The notes: generated from the letters alone by a model not told the origin. A stretch of 64,000 nucleotides of DNA from Hymenobacter sp. HSC-4F20 (GCF_019599275.1 NZ_JAHZTD010000006.1:1-64000), one strand, 5' to 3'; shown: positions 1 to 8,428, counted from the first letter of the stretch. Made by a program: numbers and translations.

Positions 1-1848
1 GATGTAGTCGATGCGCTCCTGGGGGTAGGTAAGGTCGACGGGCAGGTAGGCGGCTCCGCTGTGCAACACGGCCAGCAAGGTAATCGGCAGCCACTCGGTA
101 CGGGGTAGTTGCACGGCCACTACCTGGCCTGGCCCTACCGTTTCGCGCAGATACGCCGACAGGGCTGTTGCCTTCTCCCATACCTGCTGGTACGTGAGCT
201 GCGTAGCTGGGCCTATAAGGGCGACTTTCCCGGCATTGGCCTCAACAGCAGCCCGGATAAGGTCGAGTACCGTTGCCTCTGGCTGGTAGTAGTGCGCCGG
301 GTCATTGAACACCTGCAGCTGCTCCTGCTGCTCCTTTTCCGTGAGGTAGATGCAGCTCGTGATTTTCTGGTGCGGCGCGGCCAGTAGCTCCGCCAGCAAG
401 TGCACGAAATGCTCCCACAAGCGGCTGATGAAGGCGGCGTTGTAAATAGCCGTATTGAATTCTAGCGTAGCGGCAATGGCATCAACCCGCGATTCAAACG
501 TGAAAGTGAGGTCAAACTGGCTGGTTGTGCGCAGGTCTTCCTGCAGAAAGCTATACGTGCCGGCAGTGGCGTGATTTTCCGGCGTGTGCTCGTTGAAAAT
601 CACCATGATGTCGAAAATAGCCGAGCGGCTGACGTCGCGCTTGCCACCGGCTAGTTCCACCATTTTCTGGAAGGGCAGGTTCTGATGGGCTAGCGCATCC
701 TGCAGAACCTGCTGCTGGGCCAAGAGCAACTGCTCAAACGTTAGCTCCGGCTGGAGGCTGAGCCGCAGGGGTAAGGTGTTAATGAAAAGGCCCACCAGAT
801 TCTGCAGCGATGCTACGGACCGCCCCGACGTAACCGTTCCCAGCACTATATCGGTTTTCTGGGTGTAGCGGAAGATAAGGGCCTGTACGCCCGCCAGCAA
901 GCCCGCGAACAGCGAGGTGCGCTGCTGGGCACAACGCGCCTGCAGCGCGGCCCGCACGTTTTCAGGCAGGTGAAACCGCAGCCGCTCTCCCCCGAAGGTT
1001 TTAACTGCGGGGCGCTTGCTGTTGCCCGTCAGCTCTATGACCGGGAGCGGTGGCTGCAGCACTTCCTGCCAGTAGCGTTCTTCGGCTTGCCACACGCCCT
1101 GCTGCTGGCAGGTGTGCTGCCATACGGCAAAGTCCTGGTAGGTTCTGGTCAGGGCCGGAAAGACGGGGTGCTGCCCTTGTCTTCTAGCTTCGTAGCTGAG
1201 CAGAAGCTCTTGCTGCAAAATATCAAGCGACACCCCATCACAGATGATATGATGAACTGTGAGCAGCAGGTAGCTGGCCTGGGGGCTTCGCAGCAGCGTG
1301 CCTCTGAGCAGAGGGGCCTTGCCCAGGCAAAACGCGCCCATGCTCTCCGCCAGCAGGTAGTTCTTCAGGGTGTTGTCCGATAGGTCCGGGACGTCCAGGG
1401 TTTGCAGGCGAAAAGGCGTATGCTGCTCCACGCGTTGTCTGACCGAGCCATCGGGCTGCTCGAAGAAGGAAGTTCTCAGGATGCTGTGCCGCTCAATCAG
1501 GTCCTGGATGGCCTGCTGTAGGTGGGCGGGGTCGGCTTCCGGCTTTAGGCGCATAGCCACGGGCATGTGGTACGCCTGGGCCCCTTCTTCGTCCTGGCTT
1601 AGCGTCCATATGCTTTGCTGACCATACGAAAGCGGATAATCCGCGGCGGCTGGTGCTTCGGCAATGTCGGTGGCGGACGATGATCCATCTTGCAGCAGCA
1701 TAAGCAGGGCCTGCTTATGCTGCCTTAGCTGCACGAGCAGGGCGGGAGTCAGCGCTCCGGGCCGCGCTTTTACTTGTAGCTCCTCGCCTTGTACAAATAG
1801 CTGAACATCAGCCTTTTTCAACTGCTTGATGAACTCAAAAACTTCCAT
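1..1848 (-). CDS. Non-ribosomal peptide synthetase, 5' part (TubC docking-C-A, truncated by window edge)
   Basis: The frame is open for 616 codons from an ATG at 1846-1848 to the left edge, so only the N-terminal part is visible. Residues 1-52 read as a TubC-type N-terminal docking domain (start MEVFEFIKQLKKADVQ, later PGALTPALL and LRQHKQALLMLL). A condensation domain follows from about residue 70 to 490 with the catalytic motif HHIICDG at residues 199-205 (bases 1234-1254). An adenylation domain begins near residue 510 and shows its N-terminal LTYQQ and AAYLPVDL motifs. The docking domain implies that an upstream assembly-line protein hands a peptide to this one. No partner can be assigned here: NRPS-A and NRPS-B are on the same strand more than 30 kb away. 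The call is firm for the family; the substrate cannot be seen because the A-domain core is outside the window. Confidence 0.93.
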   Translation of the reverse strand, partial: MEVFEFIKQLKKADVQLFVQGEELQVKARPGALTPALLVQLRQHKQALLMLLQDGSSSATDIAEAPAAADYPLSYGQQSIWTLSQDEEGAQAYHMPVAMRLKPEADPAHLQQAIQDLIERHSILRTSFFEQPDGSVRQRVEQHTPFRLQTLDVPDLSDNTLKNYLLAESMGAFCLGKAPLLRGTLLRSPQASYLLLTVHHIICDGVSLDILQQELLLSYEARRQGQHPVFPALTRTYQDFAVWQHTCQQQGVWQAEERYWQEVLQPPLPVIELTGNSKRPAVKTFGGERLRFHLPENVRAALQARCAQQRTSLFAGLLAGVQALIFRYTQKTDIVLGTVTSGRSVASLQNLVGLFINTLPLRLSLQPELTFEQLLLAQQQVLQDALAHQNLPFQKMVELAGGKRDVSRSAIFDIMVIFNEHTPENHATAGTYSFLQEDLRTTSQFDLTFTFESRVDAIAATLEFNTAIYNAAFISRLWEHFVHLLAELLAAPHQKITSCIYLTEKEQQEQLQVFNDPAHYYQPEATVLDLIRAAVEANAGKVALIGPATQLTYQQVWEKATALSAYLRETVGPGQVVAVQLPRTEWLPITLLAVLHSGAAYLPVDLTYPQERIDYI

Positions 1849-2821
1849 GTAAACAGACTTAAACGGTGTGCCGGTATAGAGCTAAAAGTGGATGCAGATC
1901 CTGTAATGGGTAGCCGCTTTGCCTGGTGCGCCTTACGGGTGGGTATGAGGCTCCCCGCTTCTGCATGTAGTATGCATGAGCATGCCTCTTGGCTTGCTAC
2001 TAGCATGGCTCTAAGGTGTTGCACTCACTTGGGCCGGCATAATTTGTTACACGAACCCGTTGTTTTGACGTACTAACCCATGCATTTTGAGCATGGGTAG
2101 TCGCCTACCACTCCTTGCTCAAGAGGGCAACCGGCTTTCGTCGGGTCATACAGATGCAGGGCAACTCTGCACCTGACCGTTTTGCTTGCAATGGGCCAAT
2201 GCCCTTCTGCACCTTGGCGTAAGTCAGCGGAGGCCGGGCACCAGTGCTGTACCAGTAAGTCTGGTCGCGCTCCTGTTCGTGTTGCGTGCCTGGCCCTCCC
2301 ACGTATAGGCGTAAACAACTGTCAGTGAGGCCATTTACTACACCGGCGGCAATCAGATATGCGTGCTTCGTCGCCCGCAGGCCGCGCCCTACCCTTCCAG
2401 CCTCTAGTAGAAAGCAGGCTGCTTCACACGCTCACAGCCTGGCGGCCATACCTTCCGGTCGAACTACTACGGCGCGCCTACCTGCCTATGGCCTTATGCG
2501 CCCTCTACTGCTCTGCTACCACAGCGCCGAGCTCAGAGGTTTGTTTGTCCTGCTTTGCTGGCTGTAGGTCCTGCTCATAGTGCCCATAGGTCCTCTGACC
2601 GCTCCTCTACAGAAGGTTTCCTAGTAGTATTGGGGCAAGTACGTTCGGTTACAAGGCAGGTGCTGCACAGGAAAGCACTGTTTTTACAGCTTCTCAGAAG
2701 ATAAACTCACCACTATACGCCCCTTTTGCACTAGCGAACGGGGCAACATACTACCAGACTATGCAAAACGCGCACCTACTTCTTGCACTTCTTGCCCGGG
2801 TAGGACACGCCTACGTGTGTT
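1849..2821. other. Intergenic region between NRPS start and rep; no convincing gene
   Basis: About 970 bases without a believable gene; open frames are short, lack family features and overlap one another. A hairpin (ACCCATGC, 7-base loop, GCATGGGT) lies at 2076-2098, and several GCATGC-like palindromes sit at about 1962-1985. A short inverted copy of part of rep lies at 2190-2230 and the rep 3' hairpin is at 2794-2831. The NRPS promoter should lie near 1850-1930 on the minus strand, but I see no clear TTTG/TAnnTTTG pair. Confidence 0.6.
2190..2230 (+). repeat. 41-base inverted partial copy of the rep coding sequence
   Basis: This segment matches rep coding sequence (the complement of 3218-3258) at 39 of 41 bases; the two differences are adjacent (AA in rep, CC here). 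Read on the plus strand it encodes WANALLHLGVSQR against WANALLQIGVSQR in Rep. Similarity stops abruptly on both sides and an in-frame stop lies just upstream, so this is a fragment and not a second gene. It is inverted relative to rep, so an rep transcript reading through would contain both strands of a nearly perfect duplex. Confidence 0.8.
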
Positions 2822-2831
2822 TTACCCGGGC
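2794..2831 (-). terminator. Hairpin at the 3' end of rep
   Basis: Perfect 9-bp arms GCCCGGGTA (2794-2802) and TACCCGGGC (2823-2831), with a second small stem (ACACG/CGTGT) inside the loop. The right arm overlaps the rep stop codon at 2822-2824. There is no clear U-tract on the minus strand, so termination efficiency is uncertain. Confidence 0.5.
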
Positions 2832-3994
2832 TTCACAAGCCATTCTTCCCCTTCACGGTATTCCAGCAAGAACCCATCCTTAAGGTATACCTGCTGCACA
2901 TGCTGCTCGAAGGTGTCGGCTTGTTTCTGGCGTTGCGCATACGGGCCAGGATTTTCGTACATATCCCGAACCTCGCGGAGACGGAAAGCAATTTCGGCGG
3001 CAGCAGGAAGCTGCTCCCGTTGGGGGGGAGTAGTTGCCTTGGCCGTGAGGTAGTAATCTTCTAACAGGTACTTCTCTATGAGGGCCTTGTAAATTGCTCC
3101 CGCAGGCTTTTTAATCTTTCCTTTGCGGAACTGGGTTTCCACAATGCGCACGACGAATGCAATGTAGCCTACGTCGTACTCTGTATTCTCCAATTGCTTA
3201 GCAATGGTACTAATGCTCCGCTGACTTACGCCAATTTGCAGAAGGGCATTGGCCCATTCGGTGGCACCTGGCAACGTCTTTTTTGTAGCAGATGCGGCCA
3301 GCTGCTCAAACAGAAACTTGATGCGTGCTACCGTTTTTCCCTCTCGCTCGAGTTCATACGTGAACGGGATGTCAGTGGCGGCTATTTCACTTTGCGCCTT
3401 GTCCAGGATGCGGGCCCTGAAATTGGAAAACCGAGGGTATTCGTGTTCTTCAATTCCCAATACAAAGCGCAGGTCGTCGACACTGATGGTACGGCGCCCA
3501 AAGCCCGCATATTCCTTTAATAACCAGTAAATCCGCAAAGATTGTGGACTCTTGAGTTTAAGAATCTGCTTCAAGTCTGCGGTAGTGAAGTTTCCACTTT
3601 CGCGTAACTGTAGCAGGTACGGCATAATCTTCGGGTTAAAGCTGGCAACTACTCCCCCCAACTCTGCCCGGTAGCCGGCTTCGGCCATGAGCGGGATATA
3701 GGTGTAGTTGGGCTTACGCCGCCGCTTCCGGGTTTTCTCCTCTAGTTCTTCAATGTACAGAGTAAACGACGCCAGCCCCTTGCACATCTCATCAACCTGC
3801 TCGTAGGCAGACCCCCCGCGTCGGTCAAACACCAATTCCTCGAGAGGAATAAAGTGTTCTTTGAAGTCGGCGTCTTCAAAGTCGATTCGGGACAGCAAGG
3901 CAACAAATAGCCGCATTTGAAGCGGCACAAAGCTAAACCGGGCGTTGATCAGCGCGTTGTGTTGCGCAACTCGTTTGTCTGAGGAAGCATCCAT
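2822..3994 (-). CDS. Plasmid replication initiator, Rep_3 (RepB-like) family
   Basis: 390 residues, in the size range of iteron-binding Rep_3 initiators of Bacteroidota plasmids. The N-terminal half carries the typical start (AQHNALINARFSFVPLQMRL), a first winged-helix region, and a second region around residues 140-230 (SPQSLRIYWLLKEY, then YPRFSNFRARILDKAQSEI). The C-terminal part is charged. The ATG at 3992-3994 lies 10 bases from the first of a set of iterons, which suggests Rep binds these to start replication and also represses its own gene. One additional iteron lies within the coding sequence and encodes part of ASATKKTLP (about residues 234-242). This gene is the main reason for calling the window a plasmid. 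Confidence 0.93.
   Translation of the reverse strand: MDASSDKRVAQHNALINARFSFVPLQMRLFVALLSRIDFEDADFKEHFIPLEELVFDRRGGSAYEQVDEMCKGLASFTLYIEELEEKTRKRRRKPNYTYIPLMAEAGYRAELGGVVASFNPKIMPYLLQLRESGNFTTADLKQILKLKSPQSLRIYWLLKEYAGFGRRTISVDDLRFVLGIEEHEYPRFSNFRARILDKAQSEIAATDIPFTYELEREGKTVARIKFLFEQLAASATKKTLPGATEWANALLQIGVSQRSISTIAKQLENTEYDVGYIAFVVRIVETQFRKGKIKKPAGAIYKALIEKYLLEDYYLTAKATTPPQREQLPAAAEIAFRLREVRDMYENPGPYAQRQKQADTFEQHVQQVYLKDGFLLEYREGEEWLVKPG
3274..3290 (+). repeat. Iteron copy inside the rep coding sequence
   Basis: The 17-base core ACGTCTTTTTTGTAGCA is identical to the iterons upstream of rep and is in the same orientation; the match extends to the flanking A (3273) and GAT (3291-3293). In the rep frame it codes for SATKKT. 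It lies about 730 bases from the main array. Confidence 0.9.
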
Positions 3995-4003
3995 ACAGCG
4001 GTA

Positions 4004-4230
4004 ACGTCTTTTTTGTAGCAGATAGGCTGGTTCAACGTCTTTTTTGTAGCGGATAAACGTCTTTTTTGTAGCAGGTAGACGTCTTTTTTGTAGCAGATGA
4101 CGTCTTTTTTGTAGCAGATGACCCTTGTTACAAACTGATAATCAGATAGTTATGAGACCTATAATACTATATAATATAGTACTAATAAGAAAGACTAGTT
4201 GCGTTTTTTGTTAACGTCTTTTTTGTAGCA
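4004..4230 (+). repeat. Iteron array, probable replication origin
   Basis: Six direct repeats of ACGTCTTTTTTGTAGCA at 4004-4020, 4035-4051 (last base G), 4057-4073, 4079-4095, 4100-4116 and 4214-4230. The middle copies are spaced 21-22 bases start to start, about two helical turns, as expected for cooperative Rep binding on one face of DNA. The sixth copy is separated from the fifth by an AT-rich segment. The first copy is next to the rep start codon and could act as an operator. Confidence 0.92.
4131..4213. other. AT-rich segment inside the origin, probable unwinding element
   Basis: This stretch between iterons five and six is strongly AT-rich and contains a perfect palindrome at 4166-4180 (ACTATAT, A, ATATAGT). 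A position next to iterons is typical of a DNA unwinding element. I could not identify a consensus DnaA box. Confidence 0.6.
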
Positions 4231-5395
4231 CATAGTGAAATCTGCATGCGTCTAAAAAAGCCCATTTCCGCTTTAAAAACCGCGCTTTTTTTACTTTTAT
4301 ATACTTCTATTGCCCAAAGTTTTGAGGTGGCCCAGCGGCAATGCGTGGTGGTCTTTAAGCGGAATTGGCTTAGTGCTGTTCTGCCTCTTTAGCGGAGTAC
4401 AAACCACTGCTTCACCTACAGCGCTTGGCTCCCGGTACACTCCTTGCGTTAAACGCAAGGGGTTTCGGTGCGAATGGGTAGTACACTGCTCTCCTTCTTG
4501 CCCGTCGGCTCCTGTGGCTGCGGGAGCGTTATCTGTCCCATACCGGAAGGTTGTAGCCATTACAAGAGGGGGCGTTGTAGCCGTGAGGTCTCGTTTAGAT
4601 GTGTTGTTCATAGTTCGGCCACCCATTCGTTGGCGGCGAAAGATAGCGTAGCGCCGTGGCTATCTGGTGCGTGGTAAGCCGGACCCGACTCCGGCATGGC
4701 CTGGGCGTTGCTGAATTTGTTTTGTCTGATGCGTGCGTTCAGCTCCAAGGGCGTTCATTGTTTTTCCCGCACCGAGGGTCACGCGCTGCTGGTGGATGAC
4801 AGATCAGCCGGGGAGCGTACTCAGTAAAGACAGTCCTGTAGCAGGGACGTCAGACCACTGTACCCAACAGTTCCCGGCTGCATGGGTACCCAGGCACTAG
4901 CAAAGGCAGCCCGTACGGAGTAGACCATTCCACCCAGCACAGCAACAAAGGAGAGGCGTCAATAAGACACTGGTCAGACCGATTTTCTATGGTTTTCCAA
5001 TGCCTTGTGCAGGACAAACTCTACCCCCGAAACTGCCAGCCATTTACCTTTCTACCAATTGCAAGTGAGGAAAAGCAGAGCCTGCCACTGCTCGAGGCAA
5101 TGCCCCACCGCGGCTATCGGTACGAAGCCGGTTCGCTTACACGTACAGCGGAAAAACGCGCCCATCATCAGCTACAGGCATCTTCCTTCTCAGGTGTAAG
5201 TCCGCTCCTCACCTATTCAGGCAAACCCTGCGCTGCAGCGCAACGGCTACCCAGGACCGAGCTAGGCACGCTTGCCGCCAGCGCATTAAACCGTTGGAGC
5301 GGTAGGGTAGCTATACACCGTCTGGCTCCTTTCCCGCTACTACCTGGGCTGAACCGGCTAGAGCAGCCTGACACTGGAGTTTGCACTCGCGAAGA
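4231..5395. other. Intergenic region downstream of origin; no convincing gene
   Basis: Over 1.1 kb with only weak open frames: 4297-4626 minus (109 codons) and 4310-4651 plus overlap each other, and 4989-5408 plus has no recognisable features. The 104-residue version of the minus frame (from an ATG at 4611) is the least implausible, hydrophilic and Thr-rich, but nothing supports it. A perfect palindrome lies at 4442-4460. Confidence 0.5.
4442..4460. repeat. Perfect palindrome near the origin
   Basis: CCTTGCGTT (4442-4450), one central A, AACGCAAGG (4452-4460). The 9-bp arms with a single central base look like a protein-binding site more than a terminator. Function unknown. Confidence 0.5.
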
Positions 5396-5453
5396 GCCAT
5401 ACCTCTAAAGGCCGAATAGAATGCGGCTCCCACCCGGCCTTTAGAGGTATGGC
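5396..5453. terminator. Strong hairpin at the 3' end of the NmrA-family gene
   Basis: Perfect 19-bp arms GCCATACCTCTAAAGGCCG (5396-5414) and its complement (5435-5453) around a 20-base loop. The right arm touches the stop codon of the neighbouring minus-strand gene (5453-5455). No U-tract follows, so this may stabilise the transcript end more than terminate intrinsically. Confidence 0.55.
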
Positions 5454-6331
5454 TATGCATACATCTGCGAGATGAATTGCGCGGTGGTAGTCGGCTTTCT
5501 GCCTAAAAAGGATGCCAAGGTCGCATCCTCAACATCCAGCGCCCCCTGCGCTATTGCCCTTGCCCACGTCGTGAACATACCGATGTAGAGCGCAGGTATC
5601 CCGGCTTGTGTCAGGCTGGCTTGAAATTCTTCCACCGCGGGAGACTGGTACTGTATTTCTTTCCCTAGGATGCGTGATAACTCCTGGGCTACCTCGCCAA
5701 AAGAGGCGGATTCGCTATTCGTCAGGATGTACCGCTTGTTTTCATGCCCTGCAGTTGTCAAGACGTGAGCCGCCGCTTCGGCCAATTCCTCCCGAAGCAC
5801 CCAGCTGGCCTTGCCGTCCTGGGCTGGTAGCCTGATAACGCCGGTTTCAACTACGTTTTCGCCGGCCAGTCTCGGAATCATCTCTAGGTAGATCCCATTT
5901 TGAAGGATGGTATACGTCAGGCCGCTGTCTTGAAGAAACTGTTCGGTGTCAGCATGCGACTGTTGGAAAGCACCTATAGCTGAGTCTGCAAATGCTGGCT
6001 TTCTGACAAAAGAAGTGTACACCAGATGCTTTACCTGCGCTTCTTTGGCCGCTTTAATGGCGTTTATATGTTGTGCCGTGCGGTTTTCTGCTGGCCCCCG
6101 ATCATTAGTAGACACCAGCAACAAGGTCTCTACTCCTTCAAAGGCCCGCACCAGTGACGTATACTCTGTGTACTCACCGACCCGCAGGCTAATTCCCTTG
6201 TCTCGGAGAGGCTGGCCTTTGGCCGCCTCTCGAACCAGGCCGGAAATGTGCTGCGGCTTAACGCCTTTACGCAGTAAATGTTCAATGGCCTTCGTGCCGT
6301 ATTGGCCTGTGGCACCGGTAACTAAAATCAT
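5453..6331 (-). CDS. NmrA/QOR2-like NAD(P)H-dependent oxidoreductase
   Basis: 292 residues of the atypical short-chain dehydrogenase (NmrA-like) type that includes NAD(P)H:quinone oxidoreductase QorB/YtfG. The N-terminus is a Rossmann nucleotide-binding loop (ILVTGATGQYGTKAIEHLL), followed by LLLVSTNDRG and the HLVYTSF strand; the C-terminal half forms the substrate lobe. The gene is divergent from an HxlR-type regulator with a palindromic site in between, an arrangement known for redox-controlled quinone reductases. The likely role is reduction of quinones or related electrophiles; the actual substrate is not visible. Confidence 0.85.
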   Translation of the reverse strand: MILVTGATGQYGTKAIEHLLRKGVKPQHISGLVREAAKGQPLRDKGISLRVGEYTEYTSLVRAFEGVETLLLVSTNDRGPAENRTAQHINAIKAAKEAQVKHLVYTSFVRKPAFADSAIGAFQQSHADTEQFLQDSGLTYTILQNGIYLEMIPRLAGENVVETGVIRLPAQDGKASWVLREELAEAAAHVLTTAGHENKRYILTNSESASFGEVAQELSRILGKEIQYQSPAVEEFQASLTQAGIPALYIGMFTTWARAIAQGALDVEDATLASFLGRKPTTTAQFISQMYA

Positions 6332-6370
6332 GGTACTTGTTGGTTAAGGGGGTAAAGTTGTCGGGTATTC

Positions 6371-6463
6371 AGGTTACCGTAAGTAATCAGCTCCCCCTTT
6401 GTTTGTACCTTGTCATCACTTCAGATTACGCACAGGTAGCCTGATTACCTGCAAGTAATCAGG
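6371..6463. promoter_or_regulatory. Divergent regulatory region with HxlR-type operator palindromes
   Basis: A perfect inverted repeat CCTGATTAC (6440-6448), 6-base spacer, GTAATCAGG (6455-6463) lies 36 bases ahead of the HxlR gene. Further GTAATC/GATTAC half-sites occur at about 6383-6389 (AAGTAATCAG) and 6424-6429. GTAC/GTAATC-type palindromes between an HxlR regulator and a divergent oxidoreductase are typical autoregulatory operators. The link to this regulator is inference from position. Confidence 0.7.
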
Positions 6464-6499
6464 CCCAGTAGCCCGCTTTCCTGCTTTTGCCTTTCTTCC

Positions 6500-6859
6500 A
6501 TGACTACATCCGAAACCTCTGCCTGCATCCTGACCATGCAGGCCTTGCGCCATGCCCTGCTAGTGGTTCAGGGCAAGTGGAAGCTCCAGATTATCGTAGC
6601 ACTTAACGCCGGCACCCGGCATTTCCGCGGCTTGGAGCGTAGCGTGCCCGGCATCTCTACCAAGGTGCTGGCCAAGGAATTAAAGGAGCTGGAAGCTCAT
6701 CAGTTCATCTCCCGCACGGTACACCCCGGCCCGCCCGTGCTCGTTGAATACCAGGCGCTGCCCTACGCGCGCACACTCGACCCCGTGATTGAGGTTTTAA
6801 AAGAATGGGGGCTACAGCATCAGCAACGCTTACATGTGCGCGCCCCAGCGCCGGAGTAG
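6500..6859 (+). CDS. HxlR-family winged-helix transcriptional regulator
   Basis: 119 residues, the usual length. It has the family signature around GKWKLQIIVAL (residues 26-36), the RHFRGLERSVPGISTKVLAKELKELE helix-turn-helix region and the wing. A cysteine at residue 9, just before the first helix, sits near the position of the redox cysteine in sensors such as QorR/YodB/HypR. It probably controls the divergent NmrA-like reductase through the palindromes between them. The start at 6500 is the first ATG after the operator. Confidence 0.9.
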   Translation: MTTSETSACILTMQALRHALLVVQGKWKLQIIVALNAGTRHFRGLERSVPGISTKVLAKELKELEAHQFISRTVHPGPPVLVEYQALPYARTLDPVIEVLKEWGLQHQQRLHVRAPAPE

Positions 6860-6911
6860 CCGCATTCCACCGCGGACAATGCCCTCGCAACCACCTATTC
6901 CTTGTACCACC

Positions 6912-7508
6912 ATGCACCCCTTGCGCGCGTATCTGCACCGCTTTGTTCCGACCCTCACGGACGCCGACTGGCAGCCGCTGGCCGAGGCACTACGCCCGTG
7001 CCACCTAGCCCGCGGGGAACATTTTGTACAAGCGGGCGAGTACCGGCCCCAATTGGCATTATTGCTCCGCGGTAGCTGCCGGCTTTACTACCCCCGCCCC
7101 AACGGAGATGAGCGCACCACATACTTCTTTTTTGAGAACCACCTGCTCGGGGACTACCCGGGTTGTCTGACCGGTCAGCCCTGCCAGTTCAGCATTCAGG
7201 CCCTCTCTGACGCCGAGTTGGCCGTCTTCGACTACGCGCTGCTGTGTCACTTATATACGGAGCGGCCAGTGTACGAGCGGTTTGGGCGCCTAGTGGCGGA
7301 ATACCTGCTGCTCGGCACCGATGCTCGCCTGGTCGAGCATCTGCTGCTCTCGCCCGAGGAGCGCTACCGCGCGCTGCTGATCAGCGGCAAAACCAAGATT
7401 CTGGAACGCATTCCTCAGCAGCTAGTAGCCAACTACCTTGGCATCACCCCTGTTTCGCTGAGCCGCATCCGGAACCGGGTAGCGCGAAACCCGGATGAGA
7501 ATTCCTAA
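6912..7508 (+). CDS. Crp/Fnr-family transcriptional regulator
   Basis: 198 residues from the ATG at 6912 (MHPLRAYLHRF); the frame is open further upstream but that part is low-complexity and not typical. An N-terminal cyclic-nucleotide-binding-like beta barrel (residues about 15-120) is followed by a long helix and a C-terminal helix-turn-helix (IPQQLVANYLGITPVSLSRIRNRV). Bacteroidota have many of these small Crp-like proteins with no known ligand, often next to the gene they control. Here the neighbours are the HxlR gene upstream (52-base gap) and a DUF4260 gene downstream. Confidence 0.88.
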   Translation: MHPLRAYLHRFVPTLTDADWQPLAEALRPCHLARGEHFVQAGEYRPQLALLLRGSCRLYYPRPNGDERTTYFFFENHLLGDYPGCLTGQPCQFSIQALSDAELAVFDYALLCHLYTERPVYERFGRLVAEYLLLGTDARLVEHLLLSPEERYRALLISGKTKILERIPQQLVANYLGITPVSLSRIRNRVARNPDENS

Positions 7509-7623
7509 CCTGTGCTCGGGGCACCTAGCGCTGTTATTTCTTAGCTTTTGTTATCGTTGATTGCTGCCGCGCGGGCAGACTTTTGCAGAAGTTCTTATTG
7601 TCACTTCTCCTTGCTGCCCGCGT

Positions 7624-7995
7624 ATGAAAAACCTGCTGAAACTGGAAGAACTGGCCGAAGCCCTGTTTGCGCTGGCTGTCTTTGCCTACCTGCCCCATGC
7701 GTGGTGGGTGCTGCCCGCCACTTTTCTGCTCCCAGACCTGAGTATGATCGGCTACCTGGCGGGCCCCCGAGTGGGAGCCTTTTGCTATAACGTCGCTCAC
7801 CATAAGGCATTGGCCGTGGCGGCGGGTCTTGCGGGCTGGTGGCTAGCTCAGCCTGTGCTGCTGCTGGCGGGCACAGTGCTTCTCTTTCACAGCGCCCTGG
7901 ATCGGCTGCTGGGCTATGGCCTCAAGTACACGACCGACTTCCGCGATACCCACCTGGGCCGGGTGGGAGCCGTTCGGCCGGCAAGAGAAGCCTAG
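7624..7995 (+). CDS. DUF4260 family small membrane protein
   Basis: 123 residues from ATG 7624 (MKNLLKLEELAEALFAL). Four hydrophobic segments alternate with conserved motifs typical of DUF4260: LLPDLSMIGYLAGPRVGAFCYN, a paired-His HHKALA, and FHSALDRLLGYGLKY with TDFRDTHLG near the end. The family is of unknown function. The longer frame starting at 7561 adds 21 residues that do not match the family, so the internal ATG is preferred. It may be controlled by the adjacent Crp-like gene. Confidence 0.8.
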   Translation: MKNLLKLEELAEALFALAVFAYLPHAWWVLPATFLLPDLSMIGYLAGPRVGAFCYNVAHHKALAVAAGLAGWWLAQPVLLLAGTVLLFHSALDRLLGYGLKYTTDFRDTHLGRVGAVRPAREA

Positions 7996-8050
7996 CATCA
8001 ACAATAGGATGGGGAACAGGCAAGAAGAGCAGGACAAGTGGCAGTGTATC

Positions 8051-8428
8051 TCAGGGCGTAGGGAGTACTGCTAAGCTACCACGGTCGAGTTGGGCTAGTA
8101 CCTCCTCGAAGCTGTACTGCGGAACCCACCCCAGGCCCTTCTCTGCCTGAGTAGACACGTAGAGCCGGCCCAGGGACGAGGGTAAGCGCCAACCCCGCTG
8201 CTGGAAAGCAACCAGCACTGCCGGGGCACGCTTGCGCAAAGCAGCTTCCAGATCGGTGGCTACTAGTTCACAATCCTTTTCCAGAAACGGCACTTTCCCC
8301 GAGATGATGTAGTGCTGATACGCCGGCCCCCTATTGTGCAGGGCCGCACCGTGGGCCCGGGCCGGAAGGTGCTGCGGCCCTATGATGCGGACCTCGTTTG
8401 TGTGAGCAGAGCTGCCGTTTCTACTTAC
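8051..8428 (-). pseudogene. 5'-truncated NAD-dependent epimerase/dehydratase remnant
   Basis: A minus-strand frame, open from an in-frame stop at 8429-8431 down to the stop at 8051-8053, encodes the C-terminal end of a sugar-nucleotide epimerase-type SDR: GPAYQHYIISGKVPFL, then RGWRLPSSLGRLYVSTQ and LGWVPQYSFEEVL (compare the usual substrate-lobe end with an LGW.P.Y.FEEV motif). The Rossmann half with the GxxGxxG loop is absent. An internal GTG at 8291-8293 would give 80 residues but no full enzyme. The break lies close to a resolvase gene, suggesting loss of the 5' part through recombination. Confidence 0.7.

Noticed and set aside
2105..2302. Minus-strand 65-codon frame similar to a frame antisense to rep
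   Set aside because: The likeness comes from the inverted 41-base rep fragment read on the wrong strand; the meaningful similarity is the Rep fragment on the plus strand.
4004..4230. Evenly spaced direct repeats resembling a CRISPR array
   Set aside because: Units are 17 bases with 4-14 base gaps and no spacer diversity of the right length, no cas genes, and they lie beside a Rep_3 gene; they are iterons.
4297..4651. Overlapping small frames on both strands near the origin
   Set aside because: No recognisable family, no clear promoter, and mutual overlap; the 104-residue minus version cannot be excluded but is unsupported.
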